64,000 nucleotides of DNA from Nocardia yamanashiensis NBRC 100130. GTDB lineage: Bacteria; Actinomycetota; Actinomycetes; Mycobacteriales; Mycobacteriaceae. The DNA lies in assembly GCF_001613325.1 (NCBI RefSeq), contig NZ_BDCD01000030.1:60131-124130 (forward strand). Direction: 5' to 3'. The translations under genes were made by a program, and so were the position numbers. Numbering within the stretch: the stretch's first letter is position 1; every line of letters starts with the position of its first letter. Below the pieces are notes generated by a model. That model had not been told where the DNA came from. It saw nothing but the letters and a program-made list of their open reading frames with translations, and ran no database searches. Below, piece by piece: positions 40,616-49,048 of this stretch.

Positions 40616-41376
40616 ACCGTTTCGCGGCAACCCGTGCATCCCACGCCATGAACGCCATTACCGCGCCGGCGACATCTCGTCCCGGTTCCGTTTTGCGAGT
40701 GCGTATCGGCCCGCTCGCGAATAGGCGAACCCGTCTGCCGGTATCGCGTGCGGTGCTGTGTTCGGTGTGGGTGAAGCGTCCGTCCATCCCTGTGTCGAAC
40801 GGGCGAGCCCTACGGACGGCCGTGGCCCTGGCCGCAGTGGTGCTCACCTCCGCCGTTCCGCCCGCGCACGCCGAGGGGCGGGCGTCGTTGGTGGTGAGCG
40901 CCAGTACCGGGCTGGTCGAGGGGCAGCGAATCACGCTGGACGGCAGTGGATTTCAGCCGGGCTTGGCGGCGGTCGCGGTCGGGCTGTGCAAGTCCGGGTA
41001 CAAGAACGGGTTGAAGGATTGCGATCTGGAAGGCGGCGCGACCTTCGTGAATATCGCCGCCGATGGCACCTTCCCGACCGTCACTCTCACCGTGCGGCCG
41101 CGCTTCCGCGACATCGACTGCACCACCCAGCAGTGCGTGCTCGCCGCCGCGCCGTTGCCGGGCAGCGAACCGCAATCGATCATCGACGCGAACTCCGCGC
41201 AGGTACCGGTGGGATTCGCGGGCGGGCAGCCGAGCGCCGTCACCTCCGCGCCGATTTCCGTTGCGGTGCAATCCGACTCGGAGAACCGAGGCCCGTCCGC
41301 CGCGCTGTGGACGGTCACCGCCGTCCTGTTGTCGATCATCGCAGTCTTCGCGCTCGCCGACCGGCGACGCCTGTGA
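40612..41376 (+). CDS. Surface-anchored neocarzinostatin-family protein 1
   Basis: 254 residues from the GTG with GGAGG 5-6 nt upstream and a 4-nt overlap with the transporter gene. A signal peptide lies unusually far in (about residues 68-90, VALAAVVLTSAVPPAHA), so an internal start is possible. The mature part matches the neocarzinostatin apoprotein pattern: STGLVEGQRITLDGSGFQPG, AVGLC...C with 10 residues between the Cys, DCTTQQC (two disulphides as in NCS), and GFAG at the end. A C-terminal hydrophobic helix plus Arg tail (LWTVTAVLLSIIAVFALADRRRL) should anchor it. NCS proteins bind hydrophobic chromophores; here a tetrapyrrole is possible, by inference. Confidence 0.8.
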   Translation: MNRFAATRASHAMNAITAPATSRPGSVLRVRIGPLANRRTRLPVSRAVLCSVWVKRPSIPVSNGRALRTAVALAAVVLTSAVPPAHAEGRASLVVSASTGLVEGQRITLDGSGFQPGLAAVAVGLCKSGYKNGLKDCDLEGGATFVNIAADGTFPTVTLTVRPRFRDIDCTTQQCVLAAAPLPGSEPQSIIDANSAQVPVGFAGGQPSAVTSAPISVAVQSDSENRGPSAALWTVTAVLLSIIAVFALADRRRL

Positions 41377-41396
41377 CATCCCTCGAGGAGAACCCC

Positions 41397-41978
41397 ATGA
41401 ATCGTTCCGTGACCCGTTGCGCCCTGCTGCTGACCGCCGCCGCGTCCGGCCTGCTGCTGAGCGCACCGGCCGCCCAAGCCGACGCCACGCTGCGGGTGAG
41501 CGAGACCTCCGGTCTCGCCGCCGGGCACACCGTCACCGTGAATCTCGACGGTCTGCCGGCCAATCTGGCGACCGTCGCGGTCGGACAGTGCAAACCGCAG
41601 ATCGTCCAGCCCACCGACTGCAATCTCACCGGATCGCTCATGGGCCGCGCCGACGAGCAGGGAGTGTGGCAGCCCAACGGCGGCAATCGCACCCTGACGC
41701 TGGTGGCCGCGATCAACGGCACCGACTGCGCGACCTCGGCGGGTGCGTGCACGGTCTCCGTGACCAGCCTGACCGATCCCTCGCACATCCTCGCCTCGGT
41801 CCCACTCACCTTCGGCGCCAAGCAAACACCGCCCACCTCTAGCCCCGCCGCAGCGGCATCCTCGGACAGCGACGACGACAACACCGGCGTGGCAGTCGGA
41901 GTCGGCGCGGCGGTAGTCGCGGTGGCCGCGGCCGTCGGCGTGGTCCTGTTCCGCCGGCGTGGTGCGGGAACCCGATGA
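41397..41978 (+). CDS. Surface-anchored neocarzinostatin-family protein 2
   Basis: 193 residues: signal peptide ending at AAQADA, an NCS-like domain (SETSGLAAGHTVTVNLDGL, AVGQC...C with 9 residues between the Cys, and a second Cys pair TDCATSAGAC), a Thr/Ser/Asp-rich spacer, and a C-terminal transmembrane helix ending FRRRGAGTR. It is a divergent paralogue of the preceding gene, 20 nt downstream, with a GAGGAG Shine-Dalgarno. Tethering two NCS-fold proteins to the envelope suggests capture or passage of a hydrophobic ligand. Confidence 0.85.
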   Translation: MNRSVTRCALLLTAAASGLLLSAPAAQADATLRVSETSGLAAGHTVTVNLDGLPANLATVAVGQCKPQIVQPTDCNLTGSLMGRADEQGVWQPNGGNRTLTLVAAINGTDCATSAGACTVSVTSLTDPSHILASVPLTFGAKQTPPTSSPAAAASSDSDDDNTGVAVGVGAAVVAVAAAVGVVLFRRRGAGTR

Positions 41979-42280
41979 GCGTGCGCGTCCTGACGCACGT
42001 GGTGCTCATGAAGTTCCACGACCGCGCCGACAGCGAGGAGGCGGCGCGGCTGCTCACCGCACTGCCGGCCGCGATCCCGCACCTGCGCGCCCTGCGCGTC
42101 ACCCTCGACACTCTCGGCACGCCGGTGTCCTACGATCTGTGCCTGGTCACCGAGCACGATTCCGAGTCGGAACTAATTGCCTACCAACAGCATCCGGCGC
42201 ACCTCGAACTCGCCGGCTGGCTGGTGCCCCGGCTCGCGTCCCGCGCCGTAGTGGATTCCGTGGCCGACAGCGCGCCCTGA
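41975..42280 (+). CDS. Dabb-family (stress-responsive A/B barrel) protein
   Basis: 101 residues of the dimeric alpha/beta barrel type. Visible Dabb features are HVVLMKF at the start, ALRVTLDTL, the SYDLCLVTEHDS strand and the YQQHPAHLELAGWL helix. This fold includes polyketide cyclases and haem- or tetrapyrrole-active enzymes, so either binding or catalysis is possible. The start overlaps the stop of the second NCS-like gene (ATGA), placing it in the same operon. Function unknown. Confidence 0.88.
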   Translation: MSVRVLTHVVLMKFHDRADSEEAARLLTALPAAIPHLRALRVTLDTLGTPVSYDLCLVTEHDSESELIAYQQHPAHLELAGWLVPRLASRAVVDSVADSAP

Positions 42281-42287
42281 ACGACCG

Positions 42288-42335
42288 CGTGACCGTCGAC
42301 GTCCGCGTTGGAACGTGGCCGTCGACGGGCTCACG
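42288..42335. terminator. Hairpin between convergent operons
   Basis: CGTGA...TCACG outer arms enclose two CGTCGAC(G) repeats that can pair with each other. It lies in the 71-nt gap between the Dabb gene stop (42280) and the aldehyde dehydrogenase stop (42352), where a shared terminator is expected. Confidence 0.55.
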
Positions 42336-42351
42336 TGGCGGTGGTATCCGG

Positions 42352-43788
42352 CTATTCGGGGTAGGCGCGGGCGGCCATGCCCCGGCCGCCGGGTCGGAAT
42401 GCGGCGGGGGCGTGGACGATCGTGGTCTGGGTGTATTCGAGCAGGCCCTCGTCGGCGTATTCGCGCCCGAAACCGCTGCGCTTGATGCCGCCGAACGGGG
42501 CGCGCAATGACATCCCGGTACGGTTGTGGGTGTTGACGAAGGTGAATCCGGCTTCGAGACGGGCGGCGACGGAGAAGGCGCGGGCTTCGTCGGCGGACCA
42601 GACCGATGCTCCGAGACCGTAATCGGAGTCGTTGGCGCGCGCGAGGGCTTCGTCCTCGGTCCGGTAGGTGAGGATCGGCACCAGGGGACCGAACTGCTCG
42701 TCGCGGACCAGGGCCGCGTCATCGGGCAGGTCGAGGGCGAGCGCGGGGGTGGCGTAGTAGCCGCCCGCGGTATCGGCGGGCAGGGCGGCGAGCGGGATGA
42801 GCCAGCCGCCGCGATTCCAGGCATCGGCGATGAGGTCGTTCATGCGCTCGACCGCGGCCGCGCTCACCACCGGACCCATGGTGACCTTCTCGTCGAGGGG
42901 ATCACCGACGGTCAGGATGCGCTGGGCGGCAGCCAGATACGCCTCGGTGAACTCGTCGAACCGGCGCTCGGGGACGTACAGGCGCTTGGCCGCCATGCAG
43001 ACCTGTCCCGCGGTGGCGAAGGAGGCCAGCACCAGGCGCTCGTAATCGTCGGGGGAGAGGGCGAAGTCGTCGAGGAAGACGGCCGGATCGTTGCCGCCGA
43101 GTTCGAGTACGACCGGTTTGAGCGCCGCGCCCGCCGCCGCGGCGATGCTGCGGCCGGCCTGCGCGCCGCCGGTGAAGGTCACCTTGCCCACCCGTGGGTC
43201 GGCGATGAGCGCGGCGACGGTATCGGGGCCGCCATGGATGACCCGGGTGCCCGGGAACAGGCGGGCCATCTCGGTGACGGTCAGCGGTGCCAGCGGAGAA
43301 GGCTTGAGCACCACCGTGTTTCCCGCCGCCAGCGCCGGGCCCAGTTTGAGCGCGGTGAGGATGACCGGCGCGTTCCACGGGGTGATCGCCGCGATGACGC
43401 CGAACGGCGCACGGGTCGCCACGATCCGGCCCTGCGCGTCGTCCACCGCCGCCGGCTCGGATTCGAGCACCCGCGTGGCGTTCGCGCACACCCAGCGCAG
43501 ATATGTTGCGGCGAAACCGATTTCACCCCGGCAGTCGACGACCGATTTCCCGGTTTCGCGGGCCAGCAGCTCGCCCAGCTGACCGCGCGCGGCATCGAGC
43601 CCGTCGGCGGCGGCCGCCAGGGCGGTCAACCGGTCGGCGAGCGGTTGAGCCGACCAGTCCCGGAAGTCCCGGAAAGCCTGGGCGACAACGGCTTCGACAT
43701 TCTCCGGTGCGGTGATGGGCACCGAGCCGACGATCTCGCTGGGCCGGGCCGGATTCTCCCGGACTATGGCCGAACCGGTGGTCGTCAC
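42352..43788 (-). CDS. NAD(P)-dependent aldehyde dehydrogenase 1
   Basis: 478 residues of the ALDH superfamily. Visible: ITPWNAPV (cofactor), TFTGGAQAGRSI, VLELGGNDP (general-base Glu), SFATAGQVCMAAKR (catalytic Cys), EQFGPLVPILTY and GGIKRSGFGREYADEGLLEYTQ at the end. It oxidises an aldehyde to an acid. The GTG start overlaps the upstream FAD monooxygenase stop (GTGA). It is the last gene of a five-gene operon behind regulon box 5; phytenal-type aldehydes from phytol would be a natural substrate if the chlorophyll idea holds. Confidence 0.93.
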   Translation of the reverse strand: MTTTGSAIVRENPARPSEIVGSVPITAPENVEAVVAQAFRDFRDWSAQPLADRLTALAAAADGLDAARGQLGELLARETGKSVVDCRGEIGFAATYLRWVCANATRVLESEPAAVDDAQGRIVATRAPFGVIAAITPWNAPVILTALKLGPALAAGNTVVLKPSPLAPLTVTEMARLFPGTRVIHGGPDTVAALIADPRVGKVTFTGGAQAGRSIAAAAGAALKPVVLELGGNDPAVFLDDFALSPDDYERLVLASFATAGQVCMAAKRLYVPERRFDEFTEAYLAAAQRILTVGDPLDEKVTMGPVVSAAAVERMNDLIADAWNRGGWLIPLAALPADTAGGYYATPALALDLPDDAALVRDEQFGPLVPILTYRTEDEALARANDSDYGLGASVWSADEARAFSVAARLEAGFTFVNTHNRTGMSLRAPFGGIKRSGFGREYADEGLLEYTQTTIVHAPAAFRPGGRGMAARAYPE

Positions 43789-44927
43789 GATCGCTGCTCC
43801 AGGGAATCGAGCAGACAGGCCCGGCGCAGGTAGGCGCGGGCGGCTGCGGGATCGGCCGCCAGCTCCCGCAAGTGCTGGGCATAGCTGGCATCGTGCCCGC
43901 GCAAGCGCCGCCAATTGTCGTGGCTGGCCCGCTGCACATGGTCGACGGCCACCGTGCGCCGCCGGGCGGCCACGGTATCCAATTCCCTTTCCGCATCGCC
44001 TTCGAGCACATCGGCCAGCGTTCCCGCCATTTGCACGGCGTCGTGGATGCCGCTGTTCATGCCCATGCCGCCGAGTGGATTGTTCACGTGCGCGGCATCG
44101 CCGATGAGCAGCACCCGGCCGCGCCGGAAACGATCGGTGACCCGCTGATGCACCCGGTAGAGCGAGGCATGCCGGATACGCCACGGCCGTCCGAGCGCCG
44201 CGACCGCGTCCAATCGACCGGGCAGCCGCGCGGTTTCGAGTTCATCGGCGGTATCGGCCGGCGTGGGCAACAGCACCCGCCAATGTTCGGGCGTACGCAG
44301 CAGCACCAACCATTCGACCGGATCGAATACATAGTTGATGGGCGCTATCCCGGGCAGGATCTCGGTCAGGTCCTCCTGCACCGAGGCCACCAGGAACCGT
44401 TCGGGGTAGGTGCTGCCGTCGAATCCGGCCCCGATGGCGGTGCGCACCACCGAATGCGCGCCGTCCGCGCCGATCACCCAGTCCGCCCGCAGCGGACCGT
44501 GATTCGTGTGCACGACCACGCCGTCGTCCCCGGCGTACACCCCTTCGACGCGATGCCCGAACCGGACTTCGGCGCAGCGGGGGAGCGCGGCCAGCAGGAT
44601 CGGGGTGAGCTTGCTCTGCTCGCACTGCACCCGGTACGGGTAGGCCGTATCCGATTGCAGCACAGTGAGATCCAGCGTGGCGATGGCATCGCCGCCGCGC
44701 TCCCGATACTGGAAGGTCCGGGCCACGATGCCGCGCTCGAGCAGCGGCTCGATCACCCCGAGCGCGTCGAGCATCTCCAGGGTCGGGGGATGGAAGGTGG
44801 AGGCTCGCGATTCGGCGGCCAGGGTGACGCCCTGTTCCAGGACCAGGACGTCGATGCCGCGTCGCGCCAGCACGAGCGCGGCGGTCGAGCCGACCGGCCC
44901 GGCGCCGACCACGATGACGGTGCTCAC
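43785..44927 (-). CDS. FAD-dependent monooxygenase (aromatic hydroxylase type)
   Basis: 380 residues. The N-terminal Rossmann GxGxxG (GAGPVGS), the middle DG motif (IGADGAHSVVR) and the C-terminal GDAAHVNNPLGGMGMNSGIHDA mark a class A FAD hydroxylase. Length fits the single-component family without the thioredoxin-like C-terminal domain. It hydroxylates an aromatic or pyrrolic compound with NAD(P)H and oxygen. Overlaps of 4 nt on both sides place it inside the operon from 48080 to 42352. Confidence 0.92.
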   Translation of the reverse strand: MSTVIVVGAGPVGSTAALVLARRGIDVLVLEQGVTLAAESRASTFHPPTLEMLDALGVIEPLLERGIVARTFQYRERGGDAIATLDLTVLQSDTAYPYRVQCEQSKLTPILLAALPRCAEVRFGHRVEGVYAGDDGVVVHTNHGPLRADWVIGADGAHSVVRTAIGAGFDGSTYPERFLVASVQEDLTEILPGIAPINYVFDPVEWLVLLRTPEHWRVLLPTPADTADELETARLPGRLDAVAALGRPWRIRHASLYRVHQRVTDRFRRGRVLLIGDAAHVNNPLGGMGMNSGIHDAVQMAGTLADVLEGDAERELDTVAARRRTVAVDHVQRASHDNWRRLRGHDASYAQHLRELAADPAAARAYLRRACLLDSLEQRS

Positions 44928-46321
44928 GAGGTGTGCAGGGCGAAGCGGCCCTCGACGCCGACGACCCGCGCACCGGTGAAGAAGCGCAGTGTTTCCGCCG
45001 TGCCCTCCTCGCCGAGCCCCGACCAGCCCCAGGCCGGGCGCGGCGTCATCAGGTGCAGGCTCATCACCGACGAACCGTTCACCTTCACCTCTCCGGCCCG
45101 GATACGTTGTGCGACAGCCAGTGCCGCGTCTTCGTCGACTCCGCACACGTAGGCCTCGAGGCCGTACTGCCCGGCATTGGCCAGGGTGACCGCCTCCTCG
45201 ACCGTCTCGTAGGTGACGGTCCCGGCGACCGGGCCGAACACCTCGTCGGCCAGATCGTTGTCCAGCAGCGTCGGCAGCACATAGTTGCCGTGTTCGGGTG
45301 CGGTGCCGAAGGATTGGGCCCGGCGGCCGGACACGGCGGTGCGGACGCCGCGAACCGCGCGCACGTGCCGCGAGTGCACGAGCGGCCCGAATTCGGTGTG
45401 GGGATCGAGCGGCGGTCCGATGCGCAAGTCCGCCAGGCGTTTTCCGATGGCCTCGCGGAGTTCCGCGGCGCGCGCGGCGGGCAGGATGAGCCGGCCCAGC
45501 GCCCGGCACCATTGGCCGTTGAGGGTGGTGAGCAGTTCGGCGGCCATTCGCGCGGCGGTGTCGGTGTCGGCATCTGGCAGCACCACCAGTGGATTGTTGC
45601 CGCCGAGCTCGAGCTGGCACGGGCGCAGCAGCGGCGCCGACGCGGCCGCCACCGAGCGACCGCCGACCAGGCCGCCGGTGAAGGAGACGGCCTTGATCCG
45701 TTCGTCGTCCACCAATTGCGCGCCGGTCTGCGCGCCGCCCTGCACCAGCTGGAACATGCCCGGTGGCACGTGCTCGGCGATGGCCTCGGCGATCGGAATG
45801 GCGCTGTAGGGCGCGAGTTCGCTGACTTTCAGAATGACCGGGCAGCCCGCGGCCAGGGCATTGGCCACCTTGTGCGCGGCCATCGGCGCGGGCGCGTTCC
45901 ACGGCACCAGGCACAAGGCCGGTCCCAGCGGGAGCCGGTGCACCTGGATGTGGTCGCGATCCGCGCGTAGTACGCCCGCCCGAAGTTGTTCGGCGGCAAG
46001 CCGGAACGCGCCCGGGACGATGACGGCCAGCAGCCGGGTCTGCTGGATCGGGACCCCGGTGGCGCGGGCGTCGAGTTCGGCGATCTGTGGGAGTCGGTGC
46101 TCCAGGGCGTCGGCGATGGCGTCGAGCACCTCGGGGGTGATCGAGCCGGTGCTCGTGGCGGCGACGGCGAGCGCCCGCTCGACCCGGTCGGCGTCGCTGG
46201 CCACCGCGCGAGCCACCGGCTCACCGGTCGCCGGATCTTCCAGATCGAAGCCGAGATCCGTTGCGGGGGTGCCCCATTCGCCATCGATGAGATCGGTGAT
46301 GGCGGGCAGCGCGGCGGTCAT
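44924..46321 (-). CDS. NAD(P)-dependent aldehyde dehydrogenase 2
   Basis: 465 residues of the ALDH superfamily. Visible: LVPWNAPAPMAAHK, SFTGGLVGGRSV, CQLELGGNNPLVVL (general-base Glu), LNGQWCRALGR (catalytic Cys) and EVFGPVAGTVTYE; the C-terminal region GWSGLGEEGTAETLRFFT is divergent. It is only distantly related to the other ALDH of this operon, so the two likely act on different aldehydes. It overlaps both neighbours by 4 nt. Confidence 0.92.
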   Translation of the reverse strand: MTAALPAITDLIDGEWGTPATDLGFDLEDPATGEPVARAVASDADRVERALAVAATSTGSITPEVLDAIADALEHRLPQIAELDARATGVPIQQTRLLAVIVPGAFRLAAEQLRAGVLRADRDHIQVHRLPLGPALCLVPWNAPAPMAAHKVANALAAGCPVILKVSELAPYSAIPIAEAIAEHVPPGMFQLVQGGAQTGAQLVDDERIKAVSFTGGLVGGRSVAAASAPLLRPCQLELGGNNPLVVLPDADTDTAARMAAELLTTLNGQWCRALGRLILPAARAAELREAIGKRLADLRIGPPLDPHTEFGPLVHSRHVRAVRGVRTAVSGRRAQSFGTAPEHGNYVLPTLLDNDLADEVFGPVAGTVTYETVEEAVTLANAGQYGLEAYVCGVDEDAALAVAQRIRAGEVKVNGSSVMSLHLMTPRPAWGWSGLGEEGTAETLRFFTGARVVGVEGRFALHTS

Positions 46322-47610
46322 CGCACGGCCCCCGCTCCGGGCGCGGTGGCGAACAGTTCATTGGCCTTGGCATCGGTCACGATGCGCGCGACTTCCAGGA
46401 CGCCCCGCTCGGCAGGGAAGGTCATCACCAGTCCCATGGCCAGATCACGCAGCGCCCGTCCGGCCACACCGTCCATCGAGGCCGCAGAAGTGCCGCCGGC
46501 CTTGAGCGCCCCGAGCGCCACCTGGAAGCACGCCTCGGTGACCGCGCCCTTGCCCAGCCGCCATTGGGTGAACACCTCCGGTTTGGGTTTGATCGGCGGC
46601 TCCACCGTCTCGATGCCCAGCTGGTAGCGCAGCCACAGGTAGGCGGTCTGCAACTGCCGGGTCATCTCCCCGATGAGCACCTGATGCACCGGCGAGGACG
46701 CGATGGGTTCGCCCGTGTCGGCGAACGTCTTTCGCGTGGTGGCCGCCAGGGTCTCGTCGTACACGCGCTGCGCGCACCCGGTGTAGACCGCCGCGATGGC
46801 GAGCTGATTGCCGACGAAACTGCCCCGGCTCATGGTGAGCATCTTGGTGAACGCGCCCGGCACCGCCAGCGCCTCGTCCTCGGCGATGAACACCTCATCG
46901 AGCCGGATGCCGTTATTGGCGGTGGCCCGCATGCCCAGACCGTCCCACGGTGCGCGCACACTCACCCCGGGCGCATCACGCGGCACGAAGAAAGTCGCCA
47001 GCCCCTCGGCGGTGTCGTAGCCCTCCAATTTCGCGGACGTCAGATAGTAGTCGGCGACCCCGGTGGCACAGCCGAAGGACTTCTCGCCCTGCAGGATCCA
47101 GCCGCCGTCCACCTTGCGGGCGGTGGTGGCGATGGTGATATTCGCCTGAGCGGTCTTCACCGCCTCGGAGGCGAAATTGGCCAGCCAGACCCCCTCGGCC
47201 ATGCGGGTCAGCACCTTCTCGGCGAAGGCCCGGACCGCCGGAATCTCCTCGTCCGCGAAAAGCCCGGCGTCGATGGCCTCCAGCGGCAGCAGACCCCGGG
47301 AAGCGCTGGTGTTGTGGAAGAAATAGGCCAGCGCGGTCGACGGGCAGGCGGTGCCCATGGCGAAGGTGGCGGCCGCCAGATCGCGCAGGGTGCCGCCCAA
47401 TCCGCCGAACTTCTCCGGCACGACCAGCCCGAGCAGTCCGGCCTCGCGCAACAGCGGCAGGTGCGAGGGCGGGAAAGTGGCGGTGCGGTCGGCGTTTTCG
47501 GCGGCCTCGCGCAGTGCGGGCAGGACGGCTTCGACGCGGCGGGCCCGGTCGCGTTCCGATGCGGTCATGTCTTCGACGAGTCGCTCGCCGGTCAGTCGTT
47601 CGCCGGTCAT
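46318..47610 (-). CDS. Acyl-CoA dehydrogenase-fold flavoprotein (dehydrogenase or two-component monooxygenase)
   Basis: 430 residues with the acyl-CoA dehydrogenase fold: the N-terminal helices with LGLVVPEKFGGLGG, the middle beta domain around GEKSFGCATGVADYY, and a C-terminal helical part with QVLIGEMTRQLQTAYLWLRYQLG. Because a flavin reductase gene overlaps its start by 4 nt, it could be the oxygenase part of a two-component FMN/FAD monooxygenase (HsaA/DszC-like) instead of a CoA dehydrogenase. The sequence does not settle this. Confidence 0.85.
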   Translation of the reverse strand: MTGERLTGERLVEDMTASERDRARRVEAVLPALREAAENADRTATFPPSHLPLLREAGLLGLVVPEKFGGLGGTLRDLAAATFAMGTACPSTALAYFFHNTSASRGLLPLEAIDAGLFADEEIPAVRAFAEKVLTRMAEGVWLANFASEAVKTAQANITIATTARKVDGGWILQGEKSFGCATGVADYYLTSAKLEGYDTAEGLATFFVPRDAPGVSVRAPWDGLGMRATANNGIRLDEVFIAEDEALAVPGAFTKMLTMSRGSFVGNQLAIAAVYTGCAQRVYDETLAATTRKTFADTGEPIASSPVHQVLIGEMTRQLQTAYLWLRYQLGIETVEPPIKPKPEVFTQWRLGKGAVTEACFQVALGALKAGGTSAASMDGVAGRALRDLAMGLVMTFPAERGVLEVARIVTDAKANELFATAPGAGAVR

Positions 47611-48080
47611 CGGCTGATCCCCTCGTGGTAGGTGCGGTCGTGATAGATGAGCGGGGGTGCGGTCCGAGGTGCGCGGGCCTCCTGGACCAGGCCCAGCACG
47701 ATGGTGTGGTCGCCGGCCGGATAGCAGGCCGCGACAAGGCAATCCAGCCAGGCGACCGCGTCGGTGAGCACCGCGGAGCCGCTGGCGGCGGTACTCCAGT
47801 CGCCGACCGCGAAACGGTCCGCGCTGTGCGGGGCGGCGGCGAAACGACGGCCGATGTCCTGCTGATCGTGGCCCAGGACGTTGACGGCGAAGACGCCGCT
47901 GTAGCGGATCAGCCGGGCCGTCGTGCCGGCCGAGGCGAGACAGATCGAGACGAGCGGCGGATCCAGCGCCACACTGGTGAACGAACTCGCCGTCATCCCG
48001 TGGCGGTCGCCGTCGTCGCGGGTGGTGGTCACCACGACCACGCCGGTGGCCCATTGCGCGAGCACGCCGCGGAGGTTCAT
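47607..48080 (-). CDS. Flavin reductase (FMN-binding split-barrel) family protein
   Basis: 157 residues of the HpaC-like flavin reductase family: LRGVLAQWATGVVVVTT, GMTASSFTSVALDPPLVSICL, FAVNVLG and a late LIYHDRTYHE. It supplies reduced flavin to a partner oxygenase, most likely the overlapping acyl-CoA-dehydrogenase-fold gene. It is the first gene of the 48080-42352 operon; an in-frame GTG at 48089 is an alternative start. A regulon box at 48100-48124 lies immediately upstream. Confidence 0.88.
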   Translation of the reverse strand: MNLRGVLAQWATGVVVVTTTRDDGDRHGMTASSFTSVALDPPLVSICLASAGTTARLIRYSGVFAVNVLGHDQQDIGRRFAAAPHSADRFAVGDWSTAASGSAVLTDAVAWLDCLVAACYPAGDHTIVLGLVQEARAPRTAPPLIYHDRTYHEGISR

Positions 48081-48099
48081 CGCGTCCACTGCAGATCCT

Positions 48100-48124
48100 G
48101 TTTCGATAGAGGAAACGCTGTTAC
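48100..48124. promoter_or_regulatory. IclR-type box 5 (upstream of the flavin reductase operon)
   Basis: GTTTC-N7-GAAAC-N3-GTTAC, one mismatch from consensus, 20 nt upstream of the flavin reductase ATG. Confidence 0.8.
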
Positions 48125-48202
48125 GCACAAGGTAACGGCTGCGGTGGTGGTTCGGCAAGGGCTGAGCGGGAAGCGGTGTGGCGGCGGCGGATTCGGCGGG
48201 GC

Positions 48203-48227
48203 GTTTCCCATCGGGAAATGGAGTGGC
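48203..48227. promoter_or_regulatory. IclR-type box 6, weak (upstream of iclR itself)
   Basis: GTTTC-N7-GAAAT with a degenerate third half site (GTGGC), 14 nt before the regulator's GTG. It suggests autoregulation by a lower-affinity site. Confidence 0.5.
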
Positions 48228-48240
48228 CTAAGCTGTACCC

Positions 48241-49026
48241 GTGTCGGACATCGAGGCCGAGAACCCGAGTCGTTCCATCGCCGCCGTGGAGCGGGCCATG
48301 GACGTATTGCTGCTGTTCGGCCGCACCGGACGGCCCGACCTCGGCGTCACCGAGATAGCCAATGAACTGGGCATCACCAAGGCCGCCGTGCACCGCATCC
48401 TCACCGCGCTGCGCAATCGCGAACTGGTCACCGTGGAGCCGACCACCCGGCGGTACGCCCTCGGGCATGCCGCCATCGCGCTCGGCCGGGCGTATCTGGC
48501 TCGCACCGATCTTCGCGTGATGGCCGCGCCCGAGCTGCGCCGCCTGGCCACCGCCACCGGTGAGACGGCCACCCTGTCCATTCGCCGCGGCGACACCCGC
48601 ATGTACGTGGATCAGGTGGTGCCCGATCAGGAACTGCGCATGGAAGTCGCGCTCGGCGTGCCCTATCCGCTGCACGCGGGCAGCTCCTCCAAAGCGATCC
48701 TGGCCTACCTGCGCACCGACGAAGTCGATGAATACCTGGATCGGCACGAGCTGACCCCGTTCACCGACGCCACCATCACGACGCCGCGCAAACTGCGCAA
48801 CGAGCTGGCCGAGATCCGCTCGCGCGGGTTCGCGATCTCGTTGGGGGAGCGGCAGATCGGCGCGGCCTCGGTGGCGGCGCCGGTGCTCGATCACGACGGC
48901 GGGGTGGTCGCGGCGATCAGTGTGTGCGGTCCGCTCTCGCGTTTCGAACCGCACATCAAGGATTACGCGCCGCAGTTGCAGAAAGCCGCCGGGGCGGTGT
49001 CCGCGCAGCTGGGCTACGTCGGCTGA
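48241..49026 (+). CDS. IclR-family transcriptional regulator, probable master of the regulon
   Basis: 261 residues. An N-terminal winged helix-turn-helix (LGVTEIANELGITKAAVHRILTALRNRELV, about residues 34-64) is followed by the IclR effector domain with LHAGSSSKAILAYL and a GVVAAISVCGPLSRF segment. IclR proteins often bind as two dimers to sets of half sites, which fits the three-half-site boxes found upstream of seven transcription units around it and in weaker form upstream of this gene. It is the only IclR gene in the window. The effector is unknown; a pathway intermediate is expected. Confidence 0.93.
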   Translation: MSDIEAENPSRSIAAVERAMDVLLLFGRTGRPDLGVTEIANELGITKAAVHRILTALRNRELVTVEPTTRRYALGHAAIALGRAYLARTDLRVMAAPELRRLATATGETATLSIRRGDTRMYVDQVVPDQELRMEVALGVPYPLHAGSSSKAILAYLRTDEVDEYLDRHELTPFTDATITTPRKLRNELAEIRSRGFAISLGERQIGAASVAAPVLDHDGGVVAAISVCGPLSRFEPHIKDYAPQLQKAAGAVSAQLGYVG

Positions 49027-49048
49027 ATCCCGTTCGGGGCACACCGTG

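Noticed and set aside
40612..41978. An enediyne biosynthetic cluster suggested by neocarzinostatin-like proteins
   Set aside because: No enediyne PKS or tailoring genes are present, and both proteins are membrane anchored, unlike enediyne apoproteins.
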